64,000 nt of DNA from Variovorax sp. dw_308 (lineage in GTDB: Bacteria > Pseudomonadota > Gammaproteobacteria > Burkholderiales > Burkholderiaceae_C). The stretch is taken from NCBI RefSeq assembly GCF_019207085.1, contig NZ_JAATOM010000001.1:558001-622000 (forward strand), given 5' to 3'. How positions within the stretch are numbered: the stretch's first letter is position 1; each line of letters starts with the position of its first letter. The translations under genes and the position numbers were made by a program. The notes beneath the pieces were generated by a model that was not told where the DNA came from, did not search any database, and worked only from the letters and a program-made list of their open reading frames with translations. Below, one piece after another: positions 45,213 through 54,682 of the stretch.

Positions 45213-46271
45213 ATGATGGACCGCCAGCCGCCCCCTTCTGGATCGACCCCGATCCGCCTCTTGCTGATCGCAGCCATCGTCGCCGTGATCGCGATTGCAT
45301 TCGCCTGGACCGCCGGCTGGCTCACGCCGGCGCGGGTCACTCCGGCCAAGCTCGTCGACAACCTGGCGCCGCCCGCGGGCGTGGCCCTCGGGTTCAGGCG
45401 CAATCATGCAAAGGGCATCTGCTTCACCGGCAGCTTCGAGGCCAACGGCGCTGGGGTCGACTTGTCGAAGGCGCAAATCCTTTCGAAGGGCAGCTATCCG
45501 GTGACAGGCCGCTTCAACCTGGCCGTGGCCGATCCCAAGACCGCAGATGCCGCCTCGCGCGTGCGCGGCCTGAGCCTGCGCATCCAGTCGCCGGACGGGC
45601 AGGAATGGCGGTCCGCCATGCTCGATGCACCCTTCTTTCCGGTCGCCACGCCGCAGGCCTTCTACGACCTGCAACTGGCATCGCATTCGAAGGACCCCAA
45701 TGCCATGAAGACCTTCGTGGCGGCACATCCGGAACTCGGCGCGTTCGGCGCGTGGGCCGGCAGCGCGCCGTTCACCGGCTCCTATGCGGAGAACCGCTTC
45801 AACAGCCTCAACAGCTTCGTCTTCACCAACGCCCAAGGTCAGGAGCAGACGGTGCGCTGGTCCTTCGTGCCGGCTGCGGCGCCTGTGCCCGTGCCGCAGG
45901 ATGAACTCAAGAAGCGCGGCCCGGATTTCCTGTTCAAGGACATCACCGACAGGGTTGCCAGCGCGCCACAGCGCTGGACCTTCATCGTCACTGTTGCCAA
46001 TGCCGGGGACCCTACAGCCGAACCCAGCAAGGCATGGCCGGACGACCGTCGCAAGGTCGAGGTCGGAACGCTGCTGGTCAGCAAGATCGAGCCCGAGCCT
46101 GACGGGCCCTGCCGCGACATCAACTTCGACCCGACCGTGCTGCCCTCGGGCATGCGCACCTCCGACGATCCGTTCCCGGCCGCGCGTTCGGCTGCGTACG
46201 CCGTGTCGTTCAACCGCCGCACCGCCGAAGAGAAGGACTATCCGCGCACCGCATCGGGAGCCAAGCCGTGA
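45213..46271 (+). CDS. membrane-anchored catalase-family peroxidase (SrpA-like)
   Basis: A 352-aa SrpA-like catalase-fold protein with an N-terminal transmembrane anchor (about residues 13-33). Distal haem region RRNHAKGICFTGSF, then VTGRFNLAVADP and VRGLSLRIQ. Unlike the catalase-like protein at 17667 it is followed, with a GTGA overlap, by a cytochrome b561 gene, so it is probably reduced by quinol through that cytochrome. Start: ATG 45213 or 45216, preceded by GGGAA. Confidence 0.9.
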   Translation: MMDRQPPPSGSTPIRLLLIAAIVAVIAIAFAWTAGWLTPARVTPAKLVDNLAPPAGVALGFRRNHAKGICFTGSFEANGAGVDLSKAQILSKGSYPVTGRFNLAVADPKTADAASRVRGLSLRIQSPDGQEWRSAMLDAPFFPVATPQAFYDLQLASHSKDPNAMKTFVAAHPELGAFGAWAGSAPFTGSYAENRFNSLNSFVFTNAQGQEQTVRWSFVPAAAPVPVPQDELKKRGPDFLFKDITDRVASAPQRWTFIVTVANAGDPTAEPSKAWPDDRRKVEVGTLLVSKIEPEPDGPCRDINFDPTVLPSGMRTSDDPFPAARSAAYAVSFNRRTAEEKDYPRTASGAKP

Positions 46272-46846
46272 GCCGCGATCTCCTGCGCTTCACGCCCCTG
46301 CAACGCGTGCTGCACTGGGTCATGGCGATCTGCATCTGGACGATGCTCTTCGTCGGCGTCGGCATGGTCTCGACGATCCGGCCCGTGTACCTGACGCTGG
46401 TGAACTTCCACAAGCCACTGGGCATCGCCATCCTGTTGCTCGCGCTATTGCGGCTGCTCGTGCGCTGGCGCTCCGGCACGCCGCCGCTGCCGTCCGACAT
46501 GCCCGCGCCGATGAAGCTTGCGGCCAGGTCGTCGCACGTGCTGCTGTACCTGCTGATGATCGCGATGCCGCTGATCGGCTGGGGCATGCTGTCGGCGGCG
46601 GACTATCCGGTGGTGGTCGCAGGCCTGCACCTGCCGGCCATCGTGGCGCCCAACGCGGCGCTGCACAGCATGCTGTGGAATGCGCACCAGTTCCTGGCGT
46701 TGTGCTTCTTCGCGCTGATCCTGCTGCATCTTGCTGCCGCACTGTTCCATGCGTGGGTCCGGCGCGATGGCGTGTTTGAAAGCATGGCGCCGGTTTCCAT
46801 GCGCCCGACACCGCAGGGCGACTCCGGCATCGCCGGCCGCCGCTGA
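46268..46846 (+). CDS. cytochrome b561 family protein
   Basis: A 192-aa di-haem membrane cytochrome with four predicted helices. Candidate haem ligands: H in RVLHWVMAIC, H in LVNFHKPLGIA, H in RSSHVLLYLL and H in NAHQFLALCFFALILLHLAA. It passes electrons from quinol to a periplasmic partner, here almost certainly the catalase-like protein whose stop overlaps this GTG start. Confidence 0.92.
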   Translation: MSRDLLRFTPLQRVLHWVMAICIWTMLFVGVGMVSTIRPVYLTLVNFHKPLGIAILLLALLRLLVRWRSGTPPLPSDMPAPMKLAARSSHVLLYLLMIAMPLIGWGMLSAADYPVVVAGLHLPAIVAPNAALHSMLWNAHQFLALCFFALILLHLAAALFHAWVRRDGVFESMAPVSMRPTPQGDSGIAGRR

Positions 46847-46985
46847 CGCCGGCTGCGCATCGTTGCGCCTTCAGCAGGGCGGGGCGGTGCGGCGTCTATC
46901 GTCGCAAGCAGACGCCGGTTGAAGCCGCCGGCCTACGGGCCTCCGCCCGGGCAAGCCGTACGGTTGGTGGAACCGGAGTCTTCAC

Positions 46986-49397
46986 TTGCAGCCCACGCCC
47001 CTTTCTTACCGCCGTTCGTCCCGCACCACGCGTTCCTCATCCTTTACTGCCTTTCTGGGCATCCTGTTCTTCGTCCTCGGACTGGCCCTGCTGGGCGCCG
47101 GCATCTGGCTCGTCGCGCTCGGCGGCAGCTGGTACTACCTCATCGCCGGCCTGCTGCTGGGCCTGACCGGCGTTTTCGTAACGGTTCGCTCGGACGGTGC
47201 GCTGGCGGTCTTCGCGGTGCTGGTGCTGGGCACCCTGCTCTGGGCCTTGTGGGAGGTCGGGCTCGACTGGTGGCCGCTGGCTGCGCGCCTCGACGTGCTC
47301 GTCGTATTCGGCCTGCTGCTGCTGACACCCTGGATCACCGGTCCGCTCGAGACGAGTTGGCGTCGCGGCGGCGGCCTGTTCCTGAGCCTGGTGCTGGCGG
47401 CCAGCGCGGTGGCGGCGGGGACCGCGGCATTGCACGATGTCCACGACACCGCCGGCATGCTGCCGCCCCCACAAACGCCCATTCCCACGGTGGCGGCCGC
47501 GCATGGCGTGCCGGACGGCGACTGGCAAGCCTATGGACGCACCGCGGACGGCCAGCGCTATTCGCCGCTGGCCCAGATCACGCCGGCCAACGTCGCCGAC
47601 CTGAAGGAAGCCTGGACCTTTCGCAGCGGCGACCTGCGCGGCAAGCCGGGCGACCCGGAGGAGACCACCTACGAGGTCACGCCGCTCAAGATCGGCGACC
47701 GGCTCTATTTCTGCAACCCGCACCAGTCGGTGATCGCCCTGAACGCCACCACCGGCGAACAGGCGTGGCGCCATGAGCCCAACGTCAAGGTGGACGGAAA
47801 GCTCGCGCTGCAACACCTGACCTGCCGGGGCCTGTCCTGGCAGCCGCCCACGCCGGCCAACGCGGCGACCGACTGCCCGCACGGCAAGCTCTTCATGCCC
47901 ACGGCGGACGGCCGCCTGCTCGCGCTCAACCCCGACGACGGCAAGCTGTGCACGCGCTTCGGCAACGGCAAGGGCCAGATCGACTTGTGGGCCAACATGC
48001 CCAACCTGGATCCGGGCTCTTACTACTCGACCTCGCCGGTGGTCGTGACGGCCAGGCTGGTGATCGTCGGCGGCACCGTGCTCGACAACGTCTCGACGAA
48101 GGAGCAGTCCGGCGTCATCCGCGCATTCGACATCGACACGGGCGCGCTGGTGTGGAACTGGGATTCCGCCAACCCCGATGCGACGGCGCCGATCGCTCCG
48201 GGCCAGAAGTACACCGCCAACTCGCCGAACAGCTGGTCGATCTCCAGCGTGGACGAGGCGCTGGGCATGGTGTACGTGCCGATGGGCAACCAGCCGCCCG
48301 ACCAGTGGGGCGCGAACCGCAGCCCGGCCGTCGAGACGTACTCTTCCTCGGTGGTGGCGCTCGACCTGGCGACCGGCAAGGTGCGCTGGGTGTTCCAGAC
48401 CGTGCATCACGACCTCTGGGACTACGACGTGCCGTCGCAGCCGAGCCTGGTGGACCTGACCATCGCCGGCGCCCGCGTGCCGGCGCTGGTGCAACCGACC
48501 AAGCAGGGCGAGCTTTTCGTGCTCGACCGCCGCACCGGCGCGCCGATCACGCCGGTCACCGAAGTGCCCGCGCCGCAGGGCGCCGAACCGGGCGACCACA
48601 CCGCGCCGACGCAGCCCAAAGCCGCGCTCTCCTACGAGCCACCCAGGCTCGCCGGCAGCGACATGTGGGGCGCCACGATGTTCGACCAGTTGGCCTGCCG
48701 GATCCAGTTCCACCGCCTGCGCTACGACGGCCGCTTCACGCCGCCGACCACGCAGGGTTCGCTGATCTATCCCGGCAACTTCGGCGTCTTCAACTGGGGC
48801 AGCGTGGCTGTGGATCCGACCCGGCAGATCGCCTTCACGACACCGACCTACCTGGCCTTCGTGTCGAAGCTGGTGCCAAGGTCGAACGACACCGCGCTGA
48901 TGGTGCAGGACGGAGGTGCGCCGAAGGGTGCGCTGCCTGCGCTCAACGAGAACTTCGGCGCGCCCTTCGCCATCAAGCTGAACCCGTTCGTGTCGCCACT
49001 GGGCTTTCCCTGCACGGCGCCTCCGTGGGGCTACGTGGCCGGTGCCGACCTGGCCAGCGGCAAGATTGCGTGGATGCACCGCAACGGCACAGTGCGCGAC
49101 CTCGCTCCGGTGCCGCTGCCGTTCAGGATGGGTGTGCCGAACCTCGGCGGCCCGGTCATGACAGCGGGTGGCGTGGCCTTCCTGTCGGGCACGCTGGACG
49201 ACTACGTGCGCGGCTATGACGTGACCGATGGCCGGCAGCTGTGGCAAAGCCGCCTGCCCGCAGGCGGCCAGGCCACGCCCATGACCTACACCGGCAGCGA
49301 CGGGCGGCAATACCTGCTGGTGGTGGCCGGCGGCCATGGCTCGACACATACGAAGCCGGGCGACTACGTCATCGCCTACGCCTTGCCGAAGCCCTGA
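46986..49397 (+). CDS. gcd: membrane-bound PQQ-dependent glucose dehydrogenase
   Basis: An 803-aa quinoprotein: five N-terminal membrane helices (to about residue 145), then an eight-bladed propeller that faces the periplasm and oxidises aldoses to lactones, passing electrons to ubiquinone. Signatures: DWQAYGRTADGQRYSPLAQI, GRLLALNPDDGKLCTRFG and HHDLWDYDVPSQPSL with the active-site Asp region. The start is TTG 46986 (GGAG seven bases upstream; no ATG candidate nearby). No pqq biosynthesis genes are in the window. Acid production from glucose can solubilise mineral phosphate. Confidence 0.95.
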   Translation: MQPTPLSYRRSSRTTRSSSFTAFLGILFFVLGLALLGAGIWLVALGGSWYYLIAGLLLGLTGVFVTVRSDGALAVFAVLVLGTLLWALWEVGLDWWPLAARLDVLVVFGLLLLTPWITGPLETSWRRGGGLFLSLVLAASAVAAGTAALHDVHDTAGMLPPPQTPIPTVAAAHGVPDGDWQAYGRTADGQRYSPLAQITPANVADLKEAWTFRSGDLRGKPGDPEETTYEVTPLKIGDRLYFCNPHQSVIALNATTGEQAWRHEPNVKVDGKLALQHLTCRGLSWQPPTPANAATDCPHGKLFMPTADGRLLALNPDDGKLCTRFGNGKGQIDLWANMPNLDPGSYYSTSPVVVTARLVIVGGTVLDNVSTKEQSGVIRAFDIDTGALVWNWDSANPDATAPIAPGQKYTANSPNSWSISSVDEALGMVYVPMGNQPPDQWGANRSPAVETYSSSVVALDLATGKVRWVFQTVHHDLWDYDVPSQPSLVDLTIAGARVPALVQPTKQGELFVLDRRTGAPITPVTEVPAPQGAEPGDHTAPTQPKAALSYEPPRLAGSDMWGATMFDQLACRIQFHRLRYDGRFTPPTTQGSLIYPGNFGVFNWGSVAVDPTRQIAFTTPTYLAFVSKLVPRSNDTALMVQDGGAPKGALPALNENFGAPFAIKLNPFVSPLGFPCTAPPWGYVAGADLASGKIAWMHRNGTVRDLAPVPLPFRMGVPNLGGPVMTAGGVAFLSGTLDDYVRGYDVTDGRQLWQSRLPAGGQATPMTYTGSDGRQYLLVVAGGHGSTHTKPGDYVIAYALPKP

Positions 49398-49413
49398 TGG
49401 GCGCTTGACCGCC

Positions 49414-50322
49414 ATGCCGCGCGCCGCTGCCGAGTCGCCCGTTGCGGTCTATGGCGCGATCGCGGCCAATATCGCCATCGCGATCACCAAGTTCATCGTG
49501 GCCGGCCTCTCGGGCAGCTCCGCGATGCTGTCGGAAGGCATCCATTCCTCTGTCGACACGTTCAACGGCGTGCTGCTGCTGGTGGGCATCAAGCTCAGCA
49601 AGCGGCCGCCCACGCCGGAGTTTCCGTTCGGCCACGGCAAGGAGCTGTACTTCTGGGGCCTCATCGTCGCGGTGCTGATCTTCGGACTTGGCGGCGGCGT
49701 GTCGTTCTACGAGGGCGTGCAGCACATCCGGCATCCGGTCGAACTGGCGGACCCAACGTGGAACTACGTCGTGCTGGCGGCGGCAGCCTTGTTCGAGGGC
49801 ACGAGCTTCGCGGTCGCGCTGCGGCAGTTCATGAAGCAGAAGGGCGACGCACCATTCTGGAAGTCGCTCCATCGCAGCAAGGATCCGACAACCTACACCG
49901 TGCTCGCGGAAGACTCCGCGGCACTCGTGGGCTTGCTGGTGGCGGCGCTCGGTATCTATGCCAGCCATCGCCTGGACATGCCCGAGCTGGACGGCGCTGC
50001 GTCGATCGTCATCGGGCTCCTGCTCGCCGCCGTGGCCGTGGCGCTGGTGCGCGAGGCCCGCGGCCTGCTGATCGGCGAAGGCATCCGCACGGAGACCGCC
50101 GACGCCATCCGAGAGATGGCCATGGCGCAGCCCAATGTGCGTCACGTGGGCCATGTGCTGTCGATGTACCTCGGCCCCGACGAAGTGCTCGTCACGCTCG
50201 ACATCGATTTCACGCCCACCACGCTGGCCAGCGAAGCCGGCAAGACGGTGGCGCGGCTGCAGCGCGAGGTGCGCGAGCGCTATCCGATGATCCAGCGGTT
50301 GTTCATCGATGCGAATGAGTAG
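49414..50322 (+). CDS. cation diffusion facilitator family transporter
   Basis: A 302-aa CDF metal-ion/proton antiporter: six hydrophobic segments, with metal-site residues in SEGIHSSVDTFN (His/Asp of TM2) and AEDSAALVG (Asp of TM5), and a C-terminal cytoplasmic ferredoxin-like domain (VRHVGHVLSMYLGPDEVLVTLDI). The TM2 HxxxD-type pair suggests Zn(II)/Co(II)-like export but does not fix the metal. Start 16 bp after the gcd stop, possibly co-transcribed. Confidence 0.92.
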   Translation: MPRAAAESPVAVYGAIAANIAIAITKFIVAGLSGSSAMLSEGIHSSVDTFNGVLLLVGIKLSKRPPTPEFPFGHGKELYFWGLIVAVLIFGLGGGVSFYEGVQHIRHPVELADPTWNYVVLAAAALFEGTSFAVALRQFMKQKGDAPFWKSLHRSKDPTTYTVLAEDSAALVGLLVAALGIYASHRLDMPELDGAASIVIGLLLAAVAVALVREARGLLIGEGIRTETADAIREMAMAQPNVRHVGHVLSMYLGPDEVLVTLDIDFTPTTLASEAGKTVARLQREVRERYPMIQRLFIDANE

Positions 50323-50388
50323 CGGGTTGCAGAGGACCCTGTACCCGAAGCAGGACCGTTCAGCAGTAGAACCTTCCGGCTCCGGGCC

Positions 50389-51927
50389 TCAGCTCGCCGG
50401 CGCAATATCGGGCAGCCGCCAGCTCTTGTCGAAGAAGGCCTGCGTCGGCCCGTACCAGCGGAAGTAGGCGAACCAGCCCTTGCCCGGCATGGTCCTGACC
50501 CAGTTCGATGCCATCCCGGCAGGTTCGGCCGGACCGAAGTACAGATCGATGCTTCCGTCGGCATTGCGCTGCAGCTTGTCGTAGGACGAGAGGGCGACCT
50601 TGGCCGTGCCGTTCTGCACCATCGAGCGCGTCAGGTTGTCGTAGACGGTGAACGACCAGAAGTCCTTGGCGGGCACGTTGGGCGGGACCTTGAGCTTGTA
50701 CGACTTGCCGCCGTCCAGCCACGCGCCCGTGCTGTCCTTGGCTGCGCTCATGTACTGCGAGCCCGCGCCGACGATCTCCTTGACCATGCCCTCGGCCACG
50801 GTGATGGCCTCGAAGGTGTAGTCGGTGCGTTCGTCGAGCTGCGAGTAGTTCGGCGCCTCCTGGTTCGGCTTCAGCGTCAGCACCCATTCCCAGTGCGTGC
50901 CGGGGTAGGCGTTGGCGTTCGACAAGCGCGGCGCCATGCTGATGGTCTGGGCCATCAGGAAGCCGACCGGGGCCGCATCGGTGAGGATCTTCTTCTGCCG
51001 CTCGTCCGGCGAGAAGGGCTTGCCCTTCTCGATGCCCAGCGGCTTGAGCATCGCGTGGAAGAAGCGGTCGCGCTCTTCCACCGGCTCCTTGTCGATGATG
51101 TCGGCCAGGCGTTCCCAGTAGGCGTAGCCGCGTGGCGCGATGGAATCCATGCCCTTGTTGCCGGCCTTGAAGATTTGCGTGGGCGGCGGGCTGGCGGCCT
51201 GCTTCTGGGGATAGATGCGGATGGTGGAAAGCGTGTCGACCGCGGCTTTTACGTTGCCGTCCTTGACGATGCCGCGCACCAGGTACATGAAGCGGTTGGT
51301 CTTCGAGCGGACCACCATGTAGCCGCGGGGCGCGGTGCCCTTGTAGTCCGTCGGCACGACCAGGAACTTGCCGCCCTTGCCCTTGTCGGGGCCGAAGGGG
51401 CCGACCTCCACCACCGGGCGCTGCCAGTAGTCGTCGATCACGCCGTAGGCGCCCGGCGGCGACTCGATCACGATGGGTCCGTCGCGCGAAAGATCGGAGA
51501 ACGCTGCCGCGTAGATGGTGGTGGAGTTGCCGGTGAGGGCCACGACCGCCGAGCCGGTGTACTGGTCGACGATGCCGACGCCGTTGTAGTCGACCCCCCA
51601 GTCGCGCACGTTGGCAATGCGCAGGGCGTCCATCGCCACGATGGGCGTGGCCCAGATGTAGGCCTGCACGGCGCGCTGGAAGTCCATCTCGTCGTAGAGC
51701 ATGCGCACCGAGGCTTCGCTCGGATAGCCGCTTTGCAGTTCCACCTTGCCGACACGGGTCTGAACCGCAGGAGGCGACACGGCCTCGGTGGTGGGCGGTG
51801 GCGTGCTGCAGGCGGACACCAGCAGCGCGCCCAGGGCCAGGCAGCCGGTGCGCGCGCGCGAGCCTTTCCAGAACGAAGCCTTGCGTCCGATGTCCATGGC
51901 GATCCCGGGTGGTGCGTTGAAAGGCAC
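50389..51927 (-). CDS. DUF1254/DUF1214 lipoprotein
   Basis: A 512-aa protein with N-terminal DUF1254 and C-terminal DUF1214 domains (motif YFGPAEPAGMASNW near the end). Lipobox LLVSAC in the leader. GTG 51927 has an AGGAG site; ATG 51897 is the alternative, with a shorter leader. Members are all-beta proteins found singly or in pairs; function unknown. Divergent from a second DUF1254 gene at 52036, with 108 bp between starts. Confidence 0.88.
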   Translation of the reverse strand: MPFNAPPGIAMDIGRKASFWKGSRARTGCLALGALLVSACSTPPPTTEAVSPPAVQTRVGKVELQSGYPSEASVRMLYDEMDFQRAVQAYIWATPIVAMDALRIANVRDWGVDYNGVGIVDQYTGSAVVALTGNSTTIYAAAFSDLSRDGPIVIESPPGAYGVIDDYWQRPVVEVGPFGPDKGKGGKFLVVPTDYKGTAPRGYMVVRSKTNRFMYLVRGIVKDGNVKAAVDTLSTIRIYPQKQAASPPPTQIFKAGNKGMDSIAPRGYAYWERLADIIDKEPVEERDRFFHAMLKPLGIEKGKPFSPDERQKKILTDAAPVGFLMAQTISMAPRLSNANAYPGTHWEWVLTLKPNQEAPNYSQLDERTDYTFEAITVAEGMVKEIVGAGSQYMSAAKDSTGAWLDGGKSYKLKVPPNVPAKDFWSFTVYDNLTRSMVQNGTAKVALSSYDKLQRNADGSIDLYFGPAEPAGMASNWVRTMPGKGWFAYFRWYGPTQAFFDKSWRLPDIAPAS

Positions 51928-52035
51928 AGAGGGTTGCTCCTGGCTGCGCTCATGTCAAGGCCGATCGTCTCGGTGGCAACGCGGCGAGAACTGTGATGAA
52001 CTCGCGCGTCCTTTCAACGCAAATGAAGGCTCTTC

Positions 52036-53451
52036 ATGAAGAAAGCAGTCCTTGCAACCTTGGCCGTCGCAGCGTCGCTCGCCGCGTGGGCGGCCCCTGC
52101 CTCGCGCGCGCCGACGGCGGCCCAACTGTCCGACCGCGCCTTGCAGCGCCGTGCCGTGGAGGCCGTGAACTGGGGCATCCCCGCCGTCAACTACGACCTG
52201 ATGCTGCAGCAGATGCTCACCGGGACACCGGGCAAGGTCAACCAGATCGTCTATTGGTCGCGGCCACTCGACTGGCACAACCAGACCCTCACGCCCAACC
52301 CCGACGCGATCTACCTGATGGCCTTCTTCAACACGAAGGATGGCCCGGTCGTTCTGGAGGTGCCGCCGGCGGGTGAGGACGGCTCCCTCAACGGCAACAT
52401 CGTCGACATCTGGCAGATGCCGCTGGAAGACGCCGGCCCGACCGGCGCCGATGCAGGCAAGGGCGGCAAGTACCTGCTCGTGCCGCCGGGGTACGCGAGC
52501 CCGATTCCCGAGGGCTACATCGTGCTGCGGCCCGCGACCTTCGGCAGCTACGCCTTGCTGCGCTCCAACCTCAAGAGCCACGGCGCGGCCGACGTTGCGA
52601 AGTCGGTGGCCTATGGAAAGCGAATCAAGGTCTACCCGCTCGCGCAGGCGGGCGCACCGGCTGCGACGGTGTTCACCGACGCGGCCGACGTGCTGTTCGA
52701 CGCCACCATCCGCTACGACGCCAGCTTCTTCGAATCGCTCGACCGCATCGTGCAGGCCGAGCCCTGGCTCGAACGCGACCGCGCCATGATCGATCCGCTG
52801 CGCACGCTCGGCATCGAGAAGGGCAAGCCGTTCAACCCCGATGCAAGGACCCGGGCCACGCTCGCCGCGAGCGCCCAGGAGGCGCGCGCCTGGCTCGAGG
52901 CCCGCTACGACGCGGGCTTGCCGCCGTTCTATCCCGGCAGCCACTGGACCGGGCCGACATTCCCCGAGCTGATCGAGGCGGCCCAGAAGTCCTTCAACGA
53001 GCCCGACAAGTACCCGGTCGACCTTCGCGGCCTGACCTATTCCTATGCCTACATCGGCATCAAGCGGCTCGGAGCCGGGCAGTTCTACCTGATCGGCATC
53101 AAGGACAAGGAGGGCAACGCGTTCCAGGGCGGCAAGACCTATCGCATCACGGTGCCGGCCGATGCGCCGGTGGCGCAGTACTGGTCGATCACCGCGTACG
53201 ACCGCGAGACGCATGCCCTGATCCGCAACATGCCGCGTGCGAGCCGCTCGTCGCAGATTGCCGAGATGCAGAAGAACCCCGATGGCTCTGTTGACGTCTA
53301 CTTTGGTCCGAAGGCGCCTGCCGGCAAGGAATCCAACTGGGTGCCGACCGATCCCAGGCGCGGCTTCGAGCTGATGTTCCGCGCCTACGCGCCGACCAAG
53401 GTCTTCTTCGACAAGAGCTGGAAGCTGCCGGACGTGGAGCGGATGCGATAG
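52036..53451 (+). CDS. DUF1254/DUF1214 exported protein
   Basis: A 471-aa protein with a cleavable signal peptide (about 1-19, ending AWA) and the same DUF1254-DUF1214 layout as its divergent neighbour. Shared motifs include YFGPKAPAGKESNW and FFDKSWKLPD at the end. No lipobox, so it is soluble periplasmic or secreted. Start 52036 without a strong ribosome site. Function unknown; the pair was probably formed by duplication, since sequence between them is clearly diverged. Confidence 0.88.
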   Translation: MKKAVLATLAVAASLAAWAAPASRAPTAAQLSDRALQRRAVEAVNWGIPAVNYDLMLQQMLTGTPGKVNQIVYWSRPLDWHNQTLTPNPDAIYLMAFFNTKDGPVVLEVPPAGEDGSLNGNIVDIWQMPLEDAGPTGADAGKGGKYLLVPPGYASPIPEGYIVLRPATFGSYALLRSNLKSHGAADVAKSVAYGKRIKVYPLAQAGAPAATVFTDAADVLFDATIRYDASFFESLDRIVQAEPWLERDRAMIDPLRTLGIEKGKPFNPDARTRATLAASAQEARAWLEARYDAGLPPFYPGSHWTGPTFPELIEAAQKSFNEPDKYPVDLRGLTYSYAYIGIKRLGAGQFYLIGIKDKEGNAFQGGKTYRITVPADAPVAQYWSITAYDRETHALIRNMPRASRSSQIAEMQKNPDGSVDVYFGPKAPAGKESNWVPTDPRRGFELMFRAYAPTKVFFDKSWKLPDVERMR

Positions 53452-53526
53452 GACGAAGCGCGCACTTGCCGCCGGCCATCCGGCCGCGTCGCTTCACGGC
53501 GAGCCGCACGCAGATTGACAATGAGA

Positions 53527-53565
53527 AAAGCCCCGTTGCTATCGATCTGATAGCAACGGGGCTTT
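53527..53565 (-). terminator. 17-bp-stem intrinsic terminator, bidirectional
   Basis: AAAGCCCCGTTGCTATC (53527-53543) pairs perfectly with its complement at 53549-53565 around a 5-nt loop. Read on the minus strand it follows the tRNA gene and ends in CTTTTCT; read on the plus strand it follows the DUF1254 gene and ends in CTTTGCT. Strong candidate for terminating both units. Confidence 0.85.
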
Positions 53566-53573
53566 GCTGCGAT

Positions 53574-53649
53574 TGGTGCCGGAGAGATGAATCGAACACC
53601 CGACCTTCTCATTACGAATGAGCTGCTCTACCGACTGAGCTACACCGGC
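53574..53649 (-). tRNA. tRNA-Thr (CGT anticodon)
   Basis: A 76-nt cloverleaf including an encoded CCA end. Anticodon loop TTCGTAA gives anticodon CGT, reading ACG. D-arm GCTC...GAGC and T-loop TTCGATT are typical. The acceptor stem pairs except for one T-T mismatch at the sixth position. It lies 10 bp after the fbp stop on the same strand, ahead of the terminator at 53527, so it may be processed from the operon's mRNA as well as transcribed alone. Confidence 0.96.
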
Positions 53650-53659
53650 TAGCCTTCCA

Positions 53660-54667
53660 TTATAGCGTGTCGTGATACCGAGTCACGCGCTCGACCTCAT
53701 TTTTTGAGCCCAGAACAACAGCCACGCGTTCGTGCAGCTTGCCCGGCTCCAGGTCGAGGATGCGCTGTCGGCCGTTGGTGGCCATGCCGCCGGCCTGCTC
53801 GACCAGCCAGCTCATCGGGTTGGCCTCGTACATCAGGCGCAGCTTGCCGGCCTTCTCGGGCTCGCGCTTGTCCCACGGGTACATGAAGATGCCGCCGCGC
53901 ATGAGGATGCGATGCACGTCCGTCACCATGCTGGCGATCCAGCGCATGTTGAAGTCCTTGCCGCGCGGGCCGTCTTTGCCTTCCAGGCATTCGTCGATGT
54001 AGCGCGTCACGGGCGGCGCCCAATGACGCTTGTTGCTCATGTTGATCGAGAACTCCTTCGTGTCCGCGGGGATCGTGAGGTTCTCGTCGGTGAGGATGAA
54101 GGACCCCTGCTCGCGGTCGAGCGTGAACATCGCGACACCGTCGCCGACCGTGAGCACCAGCGTGGTCTGCGGGCCGTAGATGCAATAGCCGGCCGCGACC
54201 TGCTTGTTGCCGGCCTGCAGGAAGTCGGACTCCTGCACGCCGGCCTGGCCTTCCGGCTTCTTCAGTACGCTGAAGATGGTGCCGATACTGACGTTCACGT
54301 CGATGTTGCTGGAGCCGTCGAGCGGGTCGAACAGCAGCAGGTATTCGCCTTGCGGATAGCGGTTGGGCACGAGGTGGATGGTGTCCATTTCCTCGCTGGC
54401 CATGGCTGCCAGGTGGCCGCCCCATTCGTTGGCCTCGATCAGCACCTCGTTGGCGATGATGTCGAGCTTCTTCTGGATCTCGCCCTGCACGTTCTCGCTC
54501 TCGGCCGTGCCGAGCACGCCGCCGAGCGCACCCTTGTTGACGGCCTGGCTGATGCTCTTGCAGGCGCGTGCGACCACTTCGAGCAGCAGCCGCAACTGCG
54601 CGGGGATCTTGTCGTCGATGCGTTGCTGCTCGACGAGGTAACGGGTCAGTGAAATGTTCTGTGGCAT
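53660..54667 (-). CDS. fbp: fructose-1,6-bisphosphatase class I
   Basis: A 335-aa class I FBPase that hydrolyses fructose-1,6-bisphosphate in gluconeogenesis (and the Calvin cycle in autotrophs). Metal-site signature [11 protein letters not shown] is intact, along with MASEEMDT and the active-site region [19 protein letters not shown]. Full length. Follows pepN by 15 bp and is the last protein gene of the prfB-gph-pepN-fbp operon. Confidence 0.97.
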   Translation of the reverse strand: MPQNISLTRYLVEQQRIDDKIPAQLRLLLEVVARACKSISQAVNKGALGGVLGTAESENVQGEIQKKLDIIANEVLIEANEWGGHLAAMASEEMDTIHLVPNRYPQGEYLLLFDPLDGSSNIDVNVSIGTIFSVLKKPEGQAGVQESDFLQAGNKQVAAGYCIYGPQTTLVLTVGDGVAMFTLDREQGSFILTDENLTIPADTKEFSINMSNKRHWAPPVTRYIDECLEGKDGPRGKDFNMRWIASMVTDVHRILMRGGIFMYPWDKREPEKAGKLRLMYEANPMSWLVEQAGGMATNGRQRILDLEPGKLHERVAVVLGSKNEVERVTRYHDTL

Positions 54668-54682
54668 ATCAATTCAAGTTTT

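Noticed and set aside
53574..53649. tRNA-Thr as integration site of an island
   Set aside because: No integrase gene or direct repeat of the tRNA 3' end was seen; neighbours on both sides look like normal chromosomal genes.
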